This document shows positions 16,826-24,799 of a DNA stretch of 64,000 nucleotides, one piece after another. A program made the translations under genes and the position numbers. Source of the DNA: Stenotrophomonas sepilia (GTDB lineage Bacteria > Pseudomonadota > Gammaproteobacteria > Xanthomonadales > Xanthomonadaceae); the NCBI RefSeq assembly GCF_003244875.1, contig NZ_LXXZ01000033.1, forward strand, positions 88,004-152,003. The letters run 5' to 3'. The notes under the pieces were generated by a model. That model saw nothing but the letters and a program-made list of their open reading frames with translations, had not been told where the DNA came from and did not search any database. The stretch's first letter is position 1. The number at the start of each line of letters is the position of its first letter.

Positions 16826-16983
16826 CGTCCAGCACCCATAGCAGGTCGGCGTCGGTCGCATCGACGGATGCACCGACTGAAGCGAGCGCGATCACCAGCG
16901 CTGGTGTGCCCGCTGGCAGGTAGCCCGGCATGCCAGTACCGCGCAGTACATGCCAGCGACCGGCCAACAGCAGCGTGGGTGCC
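16818..16983 (-). pseudogene. C-terminal remnant of a ChaN-family haem-uptake protein
   Basis: The minus-strand frame ending TGA at 16818 reads AAPTLLLAGRWHVLRGTGMP, then GYLPAGTPALVIALASVGAS. This resembles the end of ChaN (Tiki-like) proteins, whose C-terminus carries LLAGxGHVRRDxGVPxxL. A stop codon precedes it in frame, and the first 200 or so residues are missing. It overlaps the tonB start by 8 bases, as expected of an intact chaN-tonB junction. Its upstream edge abuts the sigma-factor head. Assignment rests on a short stretch. Confidence 0.5.
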
Positions 16984-17196
16984 GCGGCTCAGGTTGTGGG
17001 CGACGCGGTACAGGTAGGCGCGGCCATTGCTCAGCAGGCCACTGGCGGCGATTCTGACGACGCGCAGCCAGGTCTCCTGGACGACATCATCGGCGTCGCT
17101 GCGTTGCGGGAGTTTACGGCGGACATGGGCGTGCAGCGGCCGGTAGTGGGCCGCGCACAGTTGCGCGACATCCGTCGGTTTGACAGGCGTGGACAC
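16984..17196 (-). pseudogene. Truncated ECF sigma factor (region 2 only)
   Basis: From ATG at 17196 the frame gives MSTPVKPTDVAQLCAAHYRP, then HVRRKLPQRSDADDVVQETWLRVV and RAYLYRVAHNL, which is sigma-70 region 2 of a FecI-type ECF factor. After HNLS (about 16990) homology stops; the DNA continues as the ChaN tail in another frame. Region 4, needed for -35 recognition, is absent, so it cannot act as a normal sigma factor. A Fur-like box lies 65 bases upstream. The likely history is one deletion from inside the sigma gene to inside chaN, removing the anti-sigma and receptor genes. Confidence 0.65.
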
Positions 17197-17260
17197 GGGG
17201 CGGGCGACAACTGGGAAAGGGAACAGCCTGCGGCGGCAAGGGCAGCGGCTACACCTTACA

Positions 17261-17279
17261 GCAAAAGAGAATCATTTGC
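17261..17279 (-). promoter_or_regulatory. Fur-box-like operator
   Basis: GCAAAAGAGAATCATTTGC is a 19-bp partial palindrome (GCAAA...TTTGC) with the AATGATTCTC core of proteobacterial Fur boxes on the minus strand. It sits upstream of the truncated sigma factor, fitting iron control of the former operon and now of tonB. Confidence 0.55.
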
Positions 17280-17321
17280 ATCCATGGACGCGAGGCGCGG
17301 CATGCGTGGCCGACTGCGAGG

Positions 17322-17828
17322 TCAGCGCGGACGAAAGTCGCAGTGGATCTGCAGGGCTTCGGTGGGGTTGTGATGCAGCTCGAAACCGCAGTGCTGGAGG
17401 CTGCGCTTCACCCGGGCGATCGCTTCGGCATGGCGGGCGGTGCGACGATGTTGCCAGCGCGGCGGGGTGAACACGTCCAGTGGCAGCAGCCGCAGCCGCT
17501 TGCCGTGCAACACCACTGAGACATCGATATGACGGCCATCGATGTCGTGGCCGTTGGCGCCGAAGATGGCATCGACTTCATCATGGCGCTGCGGATAGCA
17601 GGCGCGGAACACTGCGATGCCGAGCCAACGCACGCCACGACGGAAGCTGCCGAGCCAGCTGTGGCTGGGTTCGAAGCCGCGCGTGACGAGCAGGCCCAGC
17701 CCGGCGGGCAGCAATGCCTGCGCGTCGAGCAGGCGTTGCAGTGCCTCTTCTTCCAGCTGGATGCGGGTGGAGGGCCAGCGCGGTGCGATGAGCAGTGCGT
17801 GGTGGCGGCCGCGTTGCAGGGTCAGCAT
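17322..17828 (-). CDS. Conserved hypothetical protein, weakly like M15 D,D-peptidases
   Basis: A 168-residue protein with no signal peptide or membrane segment. The centre FGANGHDIDGRHIDVSVVLHG vaguely recalls the His-x-Asp zinc site of VanX/M15 D-Ala-D-Ala dipeptidases, and the length is right, but the spacing differs by one and the second histidine motif is not clear. A function should not be assumed. It has its own ATG and stands alone between the Fur-boxed remnant and an inverted SMAG pair. Confidence 0.6.
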   Translation of the reverse strand: MLTLQRGRHHALLIAPRWPSTRIQLEEEALQRLLDAQALLPAGLGLLVTRGFEPSHSWLGSFRRGVRWLGIAVFRACYPQRHDEVDAIFGANGHDIDGRHIDVSVVLHGKRLRLLPLDVFTPPRWQHRRTARHAEAIARVKRSLQHCGFELHHNPTEALQIHCDFRPR

Positions 17829-17861
17829 GGGTCAAGCCTCGCATGCGGGCGAACAGCCGGG

Positions 17862-17925
17862 GTAGTGCCGGCCGCTGGCCGGCAAATCTGTTCCCCGTCG
17901 GGTGCCGGCCAGCGGCCGGCACTAC
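17862..17925. repeat. Inverted SMAG pair (GTAGTGCCGGCC type)
   Basis: Two 23-base units, GTAGTGCCGGCCGCTGGCC-like at 17862-17884 and its reverse at 17903-17925, face each other and could fold into one long hairpin between converging genes. Confidence 0.85.
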
Positions 17926-17936
17926 CGTGACGATCG

Positions 17937-18161
17937 TCAGAGGTCGCGGTACTGGGTCTGCGAAGCCAGTACGCGCAGGCCATCGGCATTGCTGGACAGG
18001 ATGCGCTCTTCGCTGATGCCTTTCTGCCGTTTCAGCTGGAAGCCCTGGGCTGCAGGCAGCTGCGCGGCGATGCTGTCCATGCGCTGCAGGGCATCAGGCC
18101 CGCTGCAGTCGAAGTGGCCCCAGTAGGCGCCATCGCGGTGGATCTGCAATCGGTAGTTCAT
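17937..18161 (-). CDS. Small protein of unknown function (74 residues)
   Basis: MNYRLQIHRDGAYWGHFDCS opens a 74-residue protein with alternating hydrophobic strands, then a helix (PDALQRMDSIAAQL) and a basic stretch (LKRQKGISEERIL), a beta-beta-alpha pattern. No known domain is recognised. Its ATG overlaps the stop of the amidotransferase gene by 4 bases, so it is translated as the third gene of the yggS unit. The regular codon usage and overlap make it a real gene rather than a chance frame. Confidence 0.7.
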   Translation of the reverse strand: MNYRLQIHRDGAYWGHFDCSGPDALQRMDSIAAQLPAAQGFQLKRQKGISEERILSSNADGLRVLASQTQYRDL

Positions 18162-18859
18162 CGCGGTAGCTCCGGCAGGTCCTGCAGCCAATGGTCGAAC
18201 ATCGCGGTGGCGGCCGCGGCCAGTGGCGCGCCATAGCGACGCGCCTGCGTGCGCAGGTCGTTCGGATCGATGCCGGCCTGCGCCAGTTCCAGGGTGTGAC
18301 CGATCAGCCAGCGCTCGAACTGGCGCGCGTCCAGCTCCGGATGGCATTGCAGTGCCAACGCATGGTTACCGATGGCAAAGGCCTGATGGCGGCAGGCCGG
18401 CGTGCTGGCCAGGCGGCGTGCACCCGCCGGGAGTTCGAACGCCTCGCCATGCCAATGCAGTACCGGAATGCCCTGCAGAGCCTGCAGTGGCGAGCGCTGG
18501 CCGTCATCGGTGAGCAGCAGCGGCGAAAAGCCGATCTCCTTGCCGCCACTGGCGGCGACGTCGGCACCGAGTGCACGCGCCATCAGCTGCGCGCCCAGGC
18601 AGATGCCCAGCGTGGGCCGCTGCTGCTGCAGCCGACATTGCAGCAGCGCGATGCTGTCATTGAGGAAGGGATAGAGATCAACGTCGTTGACGCTGACCGG
18701 ACCGCCCAGCACCACCAGCAGGTCGGCAGCTTCGGCCGGATCGAGGGCGTCGACACCGGCTTGCAGCACCTGCAGCTGCCAGCCCTGTGCCATCAGCAGA
18801 GGCTGCAGGGTGCCGAGGTCTTCAAAGGCGACGTGTTGCAGGACGACCGCGTGCTTCAT
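18158..18859 (-). CDS. Class I glutamine amidotransferase-like protein
   Basis: A 233-residue GATase1-fold protein. The nucleophile elbow is GICLGAQLMA, LGGPVSVND forms the oxyanion strand, and the His-Glu pair is in QCHPELD. A free-standing enzyme of this type (GuaA-N-like, gamma-glutamyl-GMP or GMP-synthase-related group) hydrolyses glutamine or a gamma-glutamyl compound; the ammonia acceptor is unknown. It overlaps yggS upstream and the 74-residue gene downstream by 4 bases each. Its link to a PLP-binding protein suggests a role in amino acid or PLP metabolism. Confidence 0.85.
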   Translation of the reverse strand: MKHAVVLQHVAFEDLGTLQPLLMAQGWQLQVLQAGVDALDPAEAADLLVVLGGPVSVNDVDLYPFLNDSIALLQCRLQQQRPTLGICLGAQLMARALGADVAASGGKEIGFSPLLLTDDGQRSPLQALQGIPVLHWHGEAFELPAGARRLASTPACRHQAFAIGNHALALQCHPELDARQFERWLIGHTLELAQAGIDPNDLRTQARRYGAPLAAAATAMFDHWLQDLPELPR

Positions 18860-19629
18860 GCCAGGGCTCCATTGCTGGGCCAGTAGAAACTGTCCGGGGT
18901 GGCGCGTGCGCCGAAGATGGCCTGCCCGACGCGGACCACGGTGGCACCTTCCTCGATGGCCACTTCGAAGTCACCGGACATGCCCATCGACAGCTGCGAC
19001 AGGTCGATGCCGGGAGGTGCAGTGCGCTGCAGCTGGTCGCGCAGTTCGCGCAGGCGCACGAAGCAGGCACGCACGCGCTCGACCTCGGGGGTGAAGATGG
19101 CCAGCGTCATCAGGCCGCGTACGTGCAGGCGGTCGAACGCTGGAAGCTGCTGCACAAAGGCCTCGACGGCAGCGGGTTCCAAACCGTACTTGCTGGGTTC
19201 GGCGGAGGTGTTGACCTGTACGAACACATCGAGCGTGCGGTCTTCCAGCTGCAGGCGCTGCTGCAGCGCTTCGGCCACGCGCAGGCTGTCAAGCGCCTGG
19301 AACTCGCTGGCGAAGCGCGCCACGTAGCGCGCCTTGTTGGTCTGCAGATGCCCGATCACCGACCAGTGCACGTCCAGATCGGCCATCGTCTCGGCCTTGC
19401 GCTGCGCCTCCTGCACCTTGTTCTCGCCCAGCTCGCGGCAACCGGCGGCCACCGCCATGCGGATGCGGGCGTCATCGACGGTCTTGCTGACCGGCAGCAG
19501 GCGCACGCTGGCCGGGTCCCGGCCGACGCGGGCGCAGGCAGCGGCGATGCGTTGGCGCACCGTGACCAGGTTGGCGGCGATCTGTTCAACGGACTGGGCG
19601 ATGGGCCAGTCGGCGGCGGCAAGGGGCAT
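18856..19629 (-). CDS. yggS: YggS/PLPBP family PLP-homeostasis protein
   Basis: A 257-residue YggS-family protein with an alanine racemase-like barrel and no catalytic tail. The PLP lysine is K49 in LLPVSKTVDD, and GENKVQEAQ, WSVIGHLQTNK and LSMGMSGDFEVAI are the family signatures. It binds PLP and buffers its supply rather than catalysing a reaction. Start at ATG 19629 gives the usual length; a longer frame runs into the divergent regulator. It heads a three-gene overlapping unit and is divergent from a MocR regulator that uses the same cofactor. Confidence 0.92.
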   Translation of the reverse strand: MPLAAADWPIAQSVEQIAANLVTVRQRIAAACARVGRDPASVRLLPVSKTVDDARIRMAVAAGCRELGENKVQEAQRKAETMADLDVHWSVIGHLQTNKARYVARFASEFQALDSLRVAEALQQRLQLEDRTLDVFVQVNTSAEPSKYGLEPAAVEAFVQQLPAFDRLHVRGLMTLAIFTPEVERVRACFVRLRELRDQLQRTAPPGIDLSQLSMGMSGDFEVAIEEGATVVRVGQAIFGARATPDSFYWPSNGALA

Positions 19630-19669
19630 GCGGGCACCTCCAATGCAGGATGGCCAGGGTGGGATACAC

Positions 19670-19707
19670 TGGCACAGGACAAGAATTATTTTGGCATAGG
19701 ACAAAAT
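19670..19707. promoter_or_regulatory. Paired direct repeats, likely MocR operator
   Basis: TGGCACAGGACAAGAAT at 19670 and TGGCATAGGACAAAAT at 19692 are direct repeats 22 bases apart, i.e. two helical turns, in the gap between yggS and the MocR gene; the second reaches the MocR start codon. Direct repeats with this spacing are the usual binding site of MocR/PdxR dimers. Confidence 0.65.
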
Positions 19708-20992
19708 GAAAATCACCGGGCATAGCGCCGAGTCGATCTTCGACAGCATCCGTGATGGCATCGGCAAGGGCCGCCTGCCGGCGGGCAGCGTGCTGCCGCC
19801 GGTGCGCGAACTGGCCGATCAGCTGGGGGTCAATCGCAACACCGTGGCTGCTGCCTACAAGCGACTGGATGCGGCCGGCCTGGCCAGTACCGCGGGCCGA
19901 CGCGGCACGGTGGTGCGTGGCCTGCCGCCGACGCTGGCGCGCGAGGGCAGTACGCCGGGGTTGGCGCTGCAGGACCTGGCCGGTGGCAACCCGGATCCTC
20001 GCCTGCTGCCCAGCCTGCGCCTGGCCCCGGCGGCGCCACGGCTGTATGGCGTGGGCACGGTCGACCCGAGGTTGCAGGCGTTGGCACGCGCCTCGCTGGA
20101 TGCGGATTGCCCCGAGGGGTACGCGCTGGAGCTGACCCATGGCGCGGTCGATGGCATCGAGCGCCTGTTGGCGGCATGGCTGCTGCCGGGGGATCGCATC
20201 GCGGTGGAGGATCCATGCTTCCTCGGCAGCCTCAATGTGCTCAATGCCGTGGGCCATGCGCCGTTGCCGGTGACGGTGGATGCGCATGGCATGCAGGTTG
20301 AATCGCTGCGACAGGCGCTGGAGGCCGGGGCACGCGCGGTGCTGCTGACCCCGCGTGCGCACAACCCGACCGGGGCCAGCCTGGATGCGAAGCGGGCACG
20401 GGCGTTGCGCCAGCTGCTGGCGGCCTACCCGCAGGTGGCGGTGCTGATCGATGACCACTACGCACTGCTCTCGCAGCAGGCCTACCACTCGGTACTGCCG
20501 CTGGATGGCCGGCGCTGGGCGCTGCTGCGTTCGCTGTCCAAGCCGCTCGGCCCCGACCTGCGCCTGGCCTGGCTGGCCTGTGATGACGAGACCGCGATGC
20601 GGTTGCGGTTGCGGTTGGCGTCCGGCATCGGCTGGGTCAGTCATCTGCTGCAGGATGCCGCCACTTCGGTGCTGGCCTCGGCGCCGCAGCGGGCGAAGAT
20701 CGTCTCGGCAGGCGAGCGGTACCAGCAGCGCCTGCAGTCGCTACAGGAACTGCTGCGCGCGCGTGGTGTGCCGACGCCGTTGCCGATGGAGGGATTGAAC
20801 CTGTGGCTGCCGTTGCCGGCCGACAGCCATCCACAGGTACTGGCGCTGGCTGCGCGCGGATGGCATGTGCGTGCTGGCGAAGTGTTTGCGGTGGCTGCAC
20901 CAGGGCATGGCCTGCGCATCACCTGCGCGGCGCTGGGGGCGGCGCAGCTGCGGCAGCTTGCCGATGACCTGGCGGCGGTGTGTGGTCTGTAG
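19706..20992 (+). CDS. MocR-family PLP-dependent transcriptional regulator
   Basis: A 428-residue fusion of a GntR winged helix (1-70, LPPVRELADQLGVNRNTVAAAYKRL) and a fold-type I aminotransferase-like domain (about 100-428). The PLP lysine is K279 in SLSKPLGPDLRLAW, and the motif NPTG is present (RAHNPTGASLD). Such proteins sense PLP plus an amino acid or amine. It is divergent from yggS, sharing a 76-base control region with paired direct repeats. The gene ends exactly on the TAG of a GTAG palindrome, so the repeat supplies the stop codon. Confidence 0.9.
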   Translation: MKITGHSAESIFDSIRDGIGKGRLPAGSVLPPVRELADQLGVNRNTVAAAYKRLDAAGLASTAGRRGTVVRGLPPTLAREGSTPGLALQDLAGGNPDPRLLPSLRLAPAAPRLYGVGTVDPRLQALARASLDADCPEGYALELTHGAVDGIERLLAAWLLPGDRIAVEDPCFLGSLNVLNAVGHAPLPVTVDAHGMQVESLRQALEAGARAVLLTPRAHNPTGASLDAKRARALRQLLAAYPQVAVLIDDHYALLSQQAYHSVLPLDGRRWALLRSLSKPLGPDLRLAWLACDDETAMRLRLRLASGIGWVSHLLQDAATSVLASAPQRAKIVSAGERYQQRLQSLQELLRARGVPTPLPMEGLNLWLPLPADSHPQVLALAARGWHVRAGEVFAVAAPGHGLRITCAALGAAQLRQLADDLAAVCGL

Positions 20993-21011
20993 CGTCGAGC
21001 CATGCTCGACG
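20989..21011 (+). repeat. SMAG palindrome supplying a stop codon
   Basis: GTAGCGTCGAGCCATGCTC then GACG; its TAG (20990-20992) is the stop of the MocR gene. Confidence 0.8.
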
Positions 21012-21024
21012 TTGTTTCGCCTTT

Positions 21025-21085
21025 GTAGCGCGGAGCCATGCTCGGCTGCTGTTGGTAGAAGCAGCCGAGCATGGCTCGGCGCTAC
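21025..21085. repeat. Inverted SMAG pair
   Basis: GTAGCGCGGAGCCATGCTC at 21025 faces its reverse ending in GCGCTAC at 21085; the two arms pair over about 24 bases. Confidence 0.8.
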
Positions 21086-21094
21086 AGAAGCAGA

Positions 21095-21601
21095 TCAGGG
21101 CGCGGCGTTGGCGCCGGGGCGCACGTAGTAGGACTGGCCACTGTCATCGACGAACATCAGCTCCGGCTTGCCCTGCCAGGAGGTGAGCATGGCGCCGGTA
21201 TTGTTCTGGTGCTTGACCATCAGGCTGGCGCCACGGTCCGGGTTGGCGACGACCTTGAAGACTTCGGTGGTGCCGGTGGCATCGTCCAGAGTGAGCAGGG
21301 CTTCGCCCCCGCGGTCGCTGGTGCCATAACCGCCGCGCTCGGAACCGTCGGGGCCAAGCAGGATCAGGCCGGACAGCGCGGTTGCACGCGGTCCTTGGGT
21401 GCGGCCCCTGCTGAGGGGGTCCGGCACCGGCGCACCGAGGATCAGCCGTGGTTGGCCAGTGCCATCGTGGATGACCAGGCCGCGCGCTTCGATGATCCGC
21501 TCAGGCGATTGGCTGCGATGCAGGCTCCAGGCGGTCCAGCCGGAAACGAGCAGGGCAAGGGTCGAGACCACCAGGGTGGTCAGCAGCAGCACACGGGGCA
21601 T
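21095..21601 (-). CDS. Membrane-anchored hypothetical protein
   Basis: A 168-residue protein with one N-terminal membrane segment (about 5-27) and the rest exported. The exported part has repeated short strands with the pattern GLVIHDGTGQPRLILGAP, SGLILLGPDGSERGGYGTSD and ALLTLDDATGTTEVFKV, each a beta hairpin ending in a D-G or N-P turn. No known family is named. It stands alone between the MocR repeats and the dnaE2 cassette, 81 bases past the end of dnaE2, so it is probably not SOS-controlled. Confidence 0.7.
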   Translation of the reverse strand: MPRVLLLTTLVVSTLALLVSGWTAWSLHRSQSPERIIEARGLVIHDGTGQPRLILGAPVPDPLSRGRTQGPRATALSGLILLGPDGSERGGYGTSDRGGEALLTLDDATGTTEVFKVVANPDRGASLMVKHQNNTGAMLTSWQGKPELMFVDDSGQSYYVRPGANAAP

Positions 21602-21682
21602 CGGGTCGTCCTTCCTTGGATAGGCCGACGATAGCGGATGCCGGCGGGCAAAGGCCAGTTCGTTGTGTGACGATCTGTATCG

Positions 21683-24600
21683 TCAGTGGAAATCGCGGCT
21701 GTGGCTGCGCAGTCCCTGCAGCAGCTCATCCAGGCAGTGCATGCGCTGCACGATGACATGCTGCACGCCATCAACGCGCTCCAGGCGGCCATCGATCTGC
21801 ATCAGCTGGGTGTCGACCAGCACCCGGTGCTGGCGGTCGGCCAGGTGGCGCCAGACCACGGCGTTGACCATGCCGGTCTCGTCTTCAAGGGTGAGGAAGG
21901 TAACGCCACTGGCGGTCTGTGGCCGCTGGCGCATGCGCACCAGTCCGGCGATGCGCACACGGCGGCCGTGGCCGTGCCCGGCCAGCTGTGCGGCATCCAG
22001 GCAGCCACGACTGCGCAGCTGCGCGCGCAGGAACGAGATCGGGTGGCGGCCGAGGGTGGTGCCCGTGCTGCGGTAGTCGGCCTGCATGTCCTCCCAGGCG
22101 CTGGGCAGTGGCAGGGGCACGCGTGCTTCGGCAGTGGCACGGGCCTGGTCGAACAGCGGCAGCCGGTTCTCTACGCCCGAGATATCCCAGCGTGCACGAT
22201 GGCGATGGCCGCTGAGCCCGCGCAGTGCCCCGGCATCGGCCAGCAGGCCCTGCTGGCGGCGGTCCAGCGCGGTGCGCTGGCACAGGTCGCCGACGTCGTC
22301 GAACGGGCGCCGCGCGCGCTCGCGCATGATGGCCTGCACGGCATCTTCGTTGCAGCCGTCGATCAGGCGCAGGCCCAGACGGATCGCCGCCGGCCCCCTG
22401 CTGAAGTCCAGCGTGCAGTCCCAGTCGCTGTGGCGTACGTCCACGGGAAGAACGGTAATGCCATGCCGCCGTGCGTCCTGCAGCAGCTGGTCGGGGCTGT
22501 AGAAACCCAGCGGCTGGCTGTTGATCAGGCTGGCAGTGAATGCGGCCGGGTGGTGGCATTTCAGCCAGCAGCTGTTATAGGTCAGCAGGGCGAAGCTGGC
22601 GGCGTGGCTTTCCGGGAAGCCGTAATCGCCGAAGCCCTTGATCTGCTCGAACAGGTGCTCGCCGTATTCGCGACTGAAGCCGTTCTCCAGCATGCCGGCC
22701 AACAGCTTCTCGCGATGCGGTTCCAGCCCGCCACGACGTTTCCAGGCGGCCATCGAACGGCGCAGGGCATCGGCCTGGCCAGGCGTGTAGCCAGCTGCTT
22801 CGACCGCCAGCTGCATCACCTGTTCCTGGAACAATGGCACGCCCAGCGTACGCGCGAACACGCGTTCCAGCTGCGGTGGGTAGAGCGGATTGTCCGGATC
22901 GTTCAGTGCCTCCGGGCCCTGTTCGCGCAGGATCCGCCGCCGCTCCAGGTAGGGATGCACCATGTCGCCCTGGATCGGCCCGGGGCGCACGATCGCCACT
23001 TCGATCACCAGGTCATAGAACGTGCGCGGCTGCATGCGCGGCAGCATCGCCATCTGTGCGCGCGATTCGATCTGGAACACGCCGATGGTATCGGCGGCGC
23101 AGATCATGTCGAAGGTTTTCGCATCCTTGGGCGGGATGGCATCCATGCGCCCTTCGTGCAGGCCATGCTGTTTCAGCATCGCCAGGCACTTGCGGATGGC
23201 CGTGAGCATGCCCAATGCCAGGCAGTCGACCTTCATCAGGCCGGTGGCATCCAGGTCATCCTTGTCCCACTGGATGACGGTGCGGTCGGCCATCGCCGCG
23301 TTCTCCACCGGTACCAGGGTCGACAGTGGATGCTCGGAGATGACGAAACCGCCCGGGTGCTGCGACAGGTGGCGCGGAAAATCGATCAGCTCTGCGGTGA
23401 GTGCCAGCAGGCGCCGCATCAACGGCGTGTCCGGATCGAAGCCACGCTCGCGCAGGGTTTCCGGCAGCGGGATGTTGCCGCCCCAGTGGTCCATCGCCGC
23501 GCCCAGTTCGTTGACCTGGTCCATCGGCAGGCCCAGTGCGCGGGCCACGTCGCGGATCGCGCTGCGGCCACGGTAGCTGATCGCCACCGCGGTCAGTGCG
23601 GCGCGCTCGCGGCCGTAGCGCTTGAACACGTACTGCAGCACCTCCTCGCGACGCTCGTGATCGAAGTCGATGTCGATATCCGGTGGTTCGTCGCGCTCGG
23701 CGGAGATGAAGCGCTCGAACAGCAGGTTGCTGCGTGCCGGGTCGATCTCGGTCACGCCCAGCACGAAGCACACCGCCGAGTTGGCCGCTGAGCCACGGCC
23801 CTGGCAGAGGATGTCCTGGCTGCGCGCAAAGCGCACGATGTCCTGCACGGTGAGGAAATACGAGGCGTAGTTCTTCTGCTTGATCAGCGCCAGTTCGTGC
23901 TCGATCTGCGTGCGTTGCTTCGCTTCGATGCCGCCTTTCCAGCGCCACCGGATGCCGCGCTCGACCAGCACGCGCAGCCAGCTGTCCGGATCGTGTCCTT
24001 CGGGCACCAGCTCGCGCGGATAGGTGTACTGCAGCTGTTCCAGGGTGAAGTGGCAGCGATCGGCGATGCGCAGGGTTTCAGCCAGCAGTTCGGGCGGATA
24101 CAGCTGGGCCAGCGCGGTACGCGGGCGCAGGTGGCGCTCGCCATTGGGAAACAGGCGCCAGCCGGCCTCGGCCACGCTGCAGCGGTGGCGGATCGCGGTC
24201 AGTGTGTCCTGCAGGGCACGGCGACGGCGCACATGCATGTGCACATCGCCACTGGCGACCAGGGGCAGGCGGTGGCGTTCGCCGAAGGCCTGCAGCTGCT
24301 GCAGGCGGCGTGCATCATCGTGTTCGCGGTGCAGTTCCACCGCCAGCCACAGCCGATCATCGAAGCCGGTGCGTAGCAATTCAAGATCGGTGGCGGATGG
24401 CTGCCGGTCCAGCCACAGGCACAACAAACCGTCGGGCAGGCCGAGCAGATCGTCGCGCAGGCAGCGGTATTCGCCCTTGGCAGCCCGCCGCCGACAGGTC
24501 GTGATCAACTGGCACAGCCCGGCATAGGCGGCCTGGTCGGTGCACAGCAGGGCCAGCTTCGGCCCGTCCTCGACCTGGAATTCGGCGCCGACGATCAGCG

Positions 24601-24793
24601 CCACGCCATGTGTCTTCGCTGCCTGCCAGGCGCGCACGATGCCGGCCAGCGAGCATTCGTCGGTGATCGCCAACGCGCGGTAGCCCTGGCCAGCGGCGCG
24701 CGCGAACAACTCTTCGGCGATCGAAGCACCGCGCTGGAAACTGAAGGCCGACAGGCAGTGCAGTTCGGCGTAGCCGGGCAGTTCGCTGTGCAT
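21683..24793 (-). CDS. dnaE2: Error-prone DNA polymerase ImuC/DnaE2
   Basis: A 1036-residue C-family polymerase. A PHP domain at the N-terminus ([15 protein letters not shown], then [11 protein letters not shown]) is followed by the palm with the catalytic carboxylates DIDIDFD (D372, D374 and neighbours), the fingers, helix-hairpin-helix segments, and a C-terminal OB fold ([20 protein letters not shown]). The tail ends in the usual HSRDFH. DnaE2 replaces the replicative subunit at lesions and, together with ImuB, causes most SOS mutagenesis in genomes lacking UmuC. Start ATG 24793 is 6 bases after the imuB stop. Confidence 0.95.
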   Translation of the reverse strand: MHSELPGYAELHCLSAFSFQRGASIAEELFARAAGQGYRALAITDECSLAGIVRAWQAAKTHGVALIVGAEFQVEDGPKLALLCTDQAAYAGLCQLITTCRRRAAKGEYRCLRDDLLGLPDGLLCLWLDRQPSATDLELLRTGFDDRLWLAVELHREHDDARRLQQLQAFGERHRLPLVASGDVHMHVRRRRALQDTLTAIRHRCSVAEAGWRLFPNGERHLRPRTALAQLYPPELLAETLRIADRCHFTLEQLQYTYPRELVPEGHDPDSWLRVLVERGIRWRWKGGIEAKQRTQIEHELALIKQKNYASYFLTVQDIVRFARSQDILCQGRGSAANSAVCFVLGVTEIDPARSNLLFERFISAERDEPPDIDIDFDHERREEVLQYVFKRYGRERAALTAVAISYRGRSAIRDVARALGLPMDQVNELGAAMDHWGGNIPLPETLRERGFDPDTPLMRRLLALTAELIDFPRHLSQHPGGFVISEHPLSTLVPVENAAMADRTVIQWDKDDLDATGLMKVDCLALGMLTAIRKCLAMLKQHGLHEGRMDAIPPKDAKTFDMICAADTIGVFQIESRAQMAMLPRMQPRTFYDLVIEVAIVRPGPIQGDMVHPYLERRRILREQGPEALNDPDNPLYPPQLERVFARTLGVPLFQEQVMQLAVEAAGYTPGQADALRRSMAAWKRRGGLEPHREKLLAGMLENGFSREYGEHLFEQIKGFGDYGFPESHAASFALLTYNSCWLKCHHPAAFTASLINSQPLGFYSPDQLLQDARRHGITVLPVDVRHSDWDCTLDFSRGPAAIRLGLRLIDGCNEDAVQAIMRERARRPFDDVGDLCQRTALDRRQQGLLADAGALRGLSGHRHRARWDISGVENRLPLFDQARATAEARVPLPLPSAWEDMQADYRSTGTTLGRHPISFLRAQLRSRGCLDAAQLAGHGHGRRVRIAGLVRMRQRPQTASGVTFLTLEDETGMVNAVVWRHLADRQHRVLVDTQLMQIDGRLERVDGVQHVIVQRMHCLDELLQGLRSHSRDFH

Positions 24794-24799
24794 GGCGGC

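Noticed and set aside
16822..17196. Intact 124-residue ECF sigma factor
   Set aside because: Only region 2 is present; after HNLS the protein has no sigma homology and region 4 is lacking.
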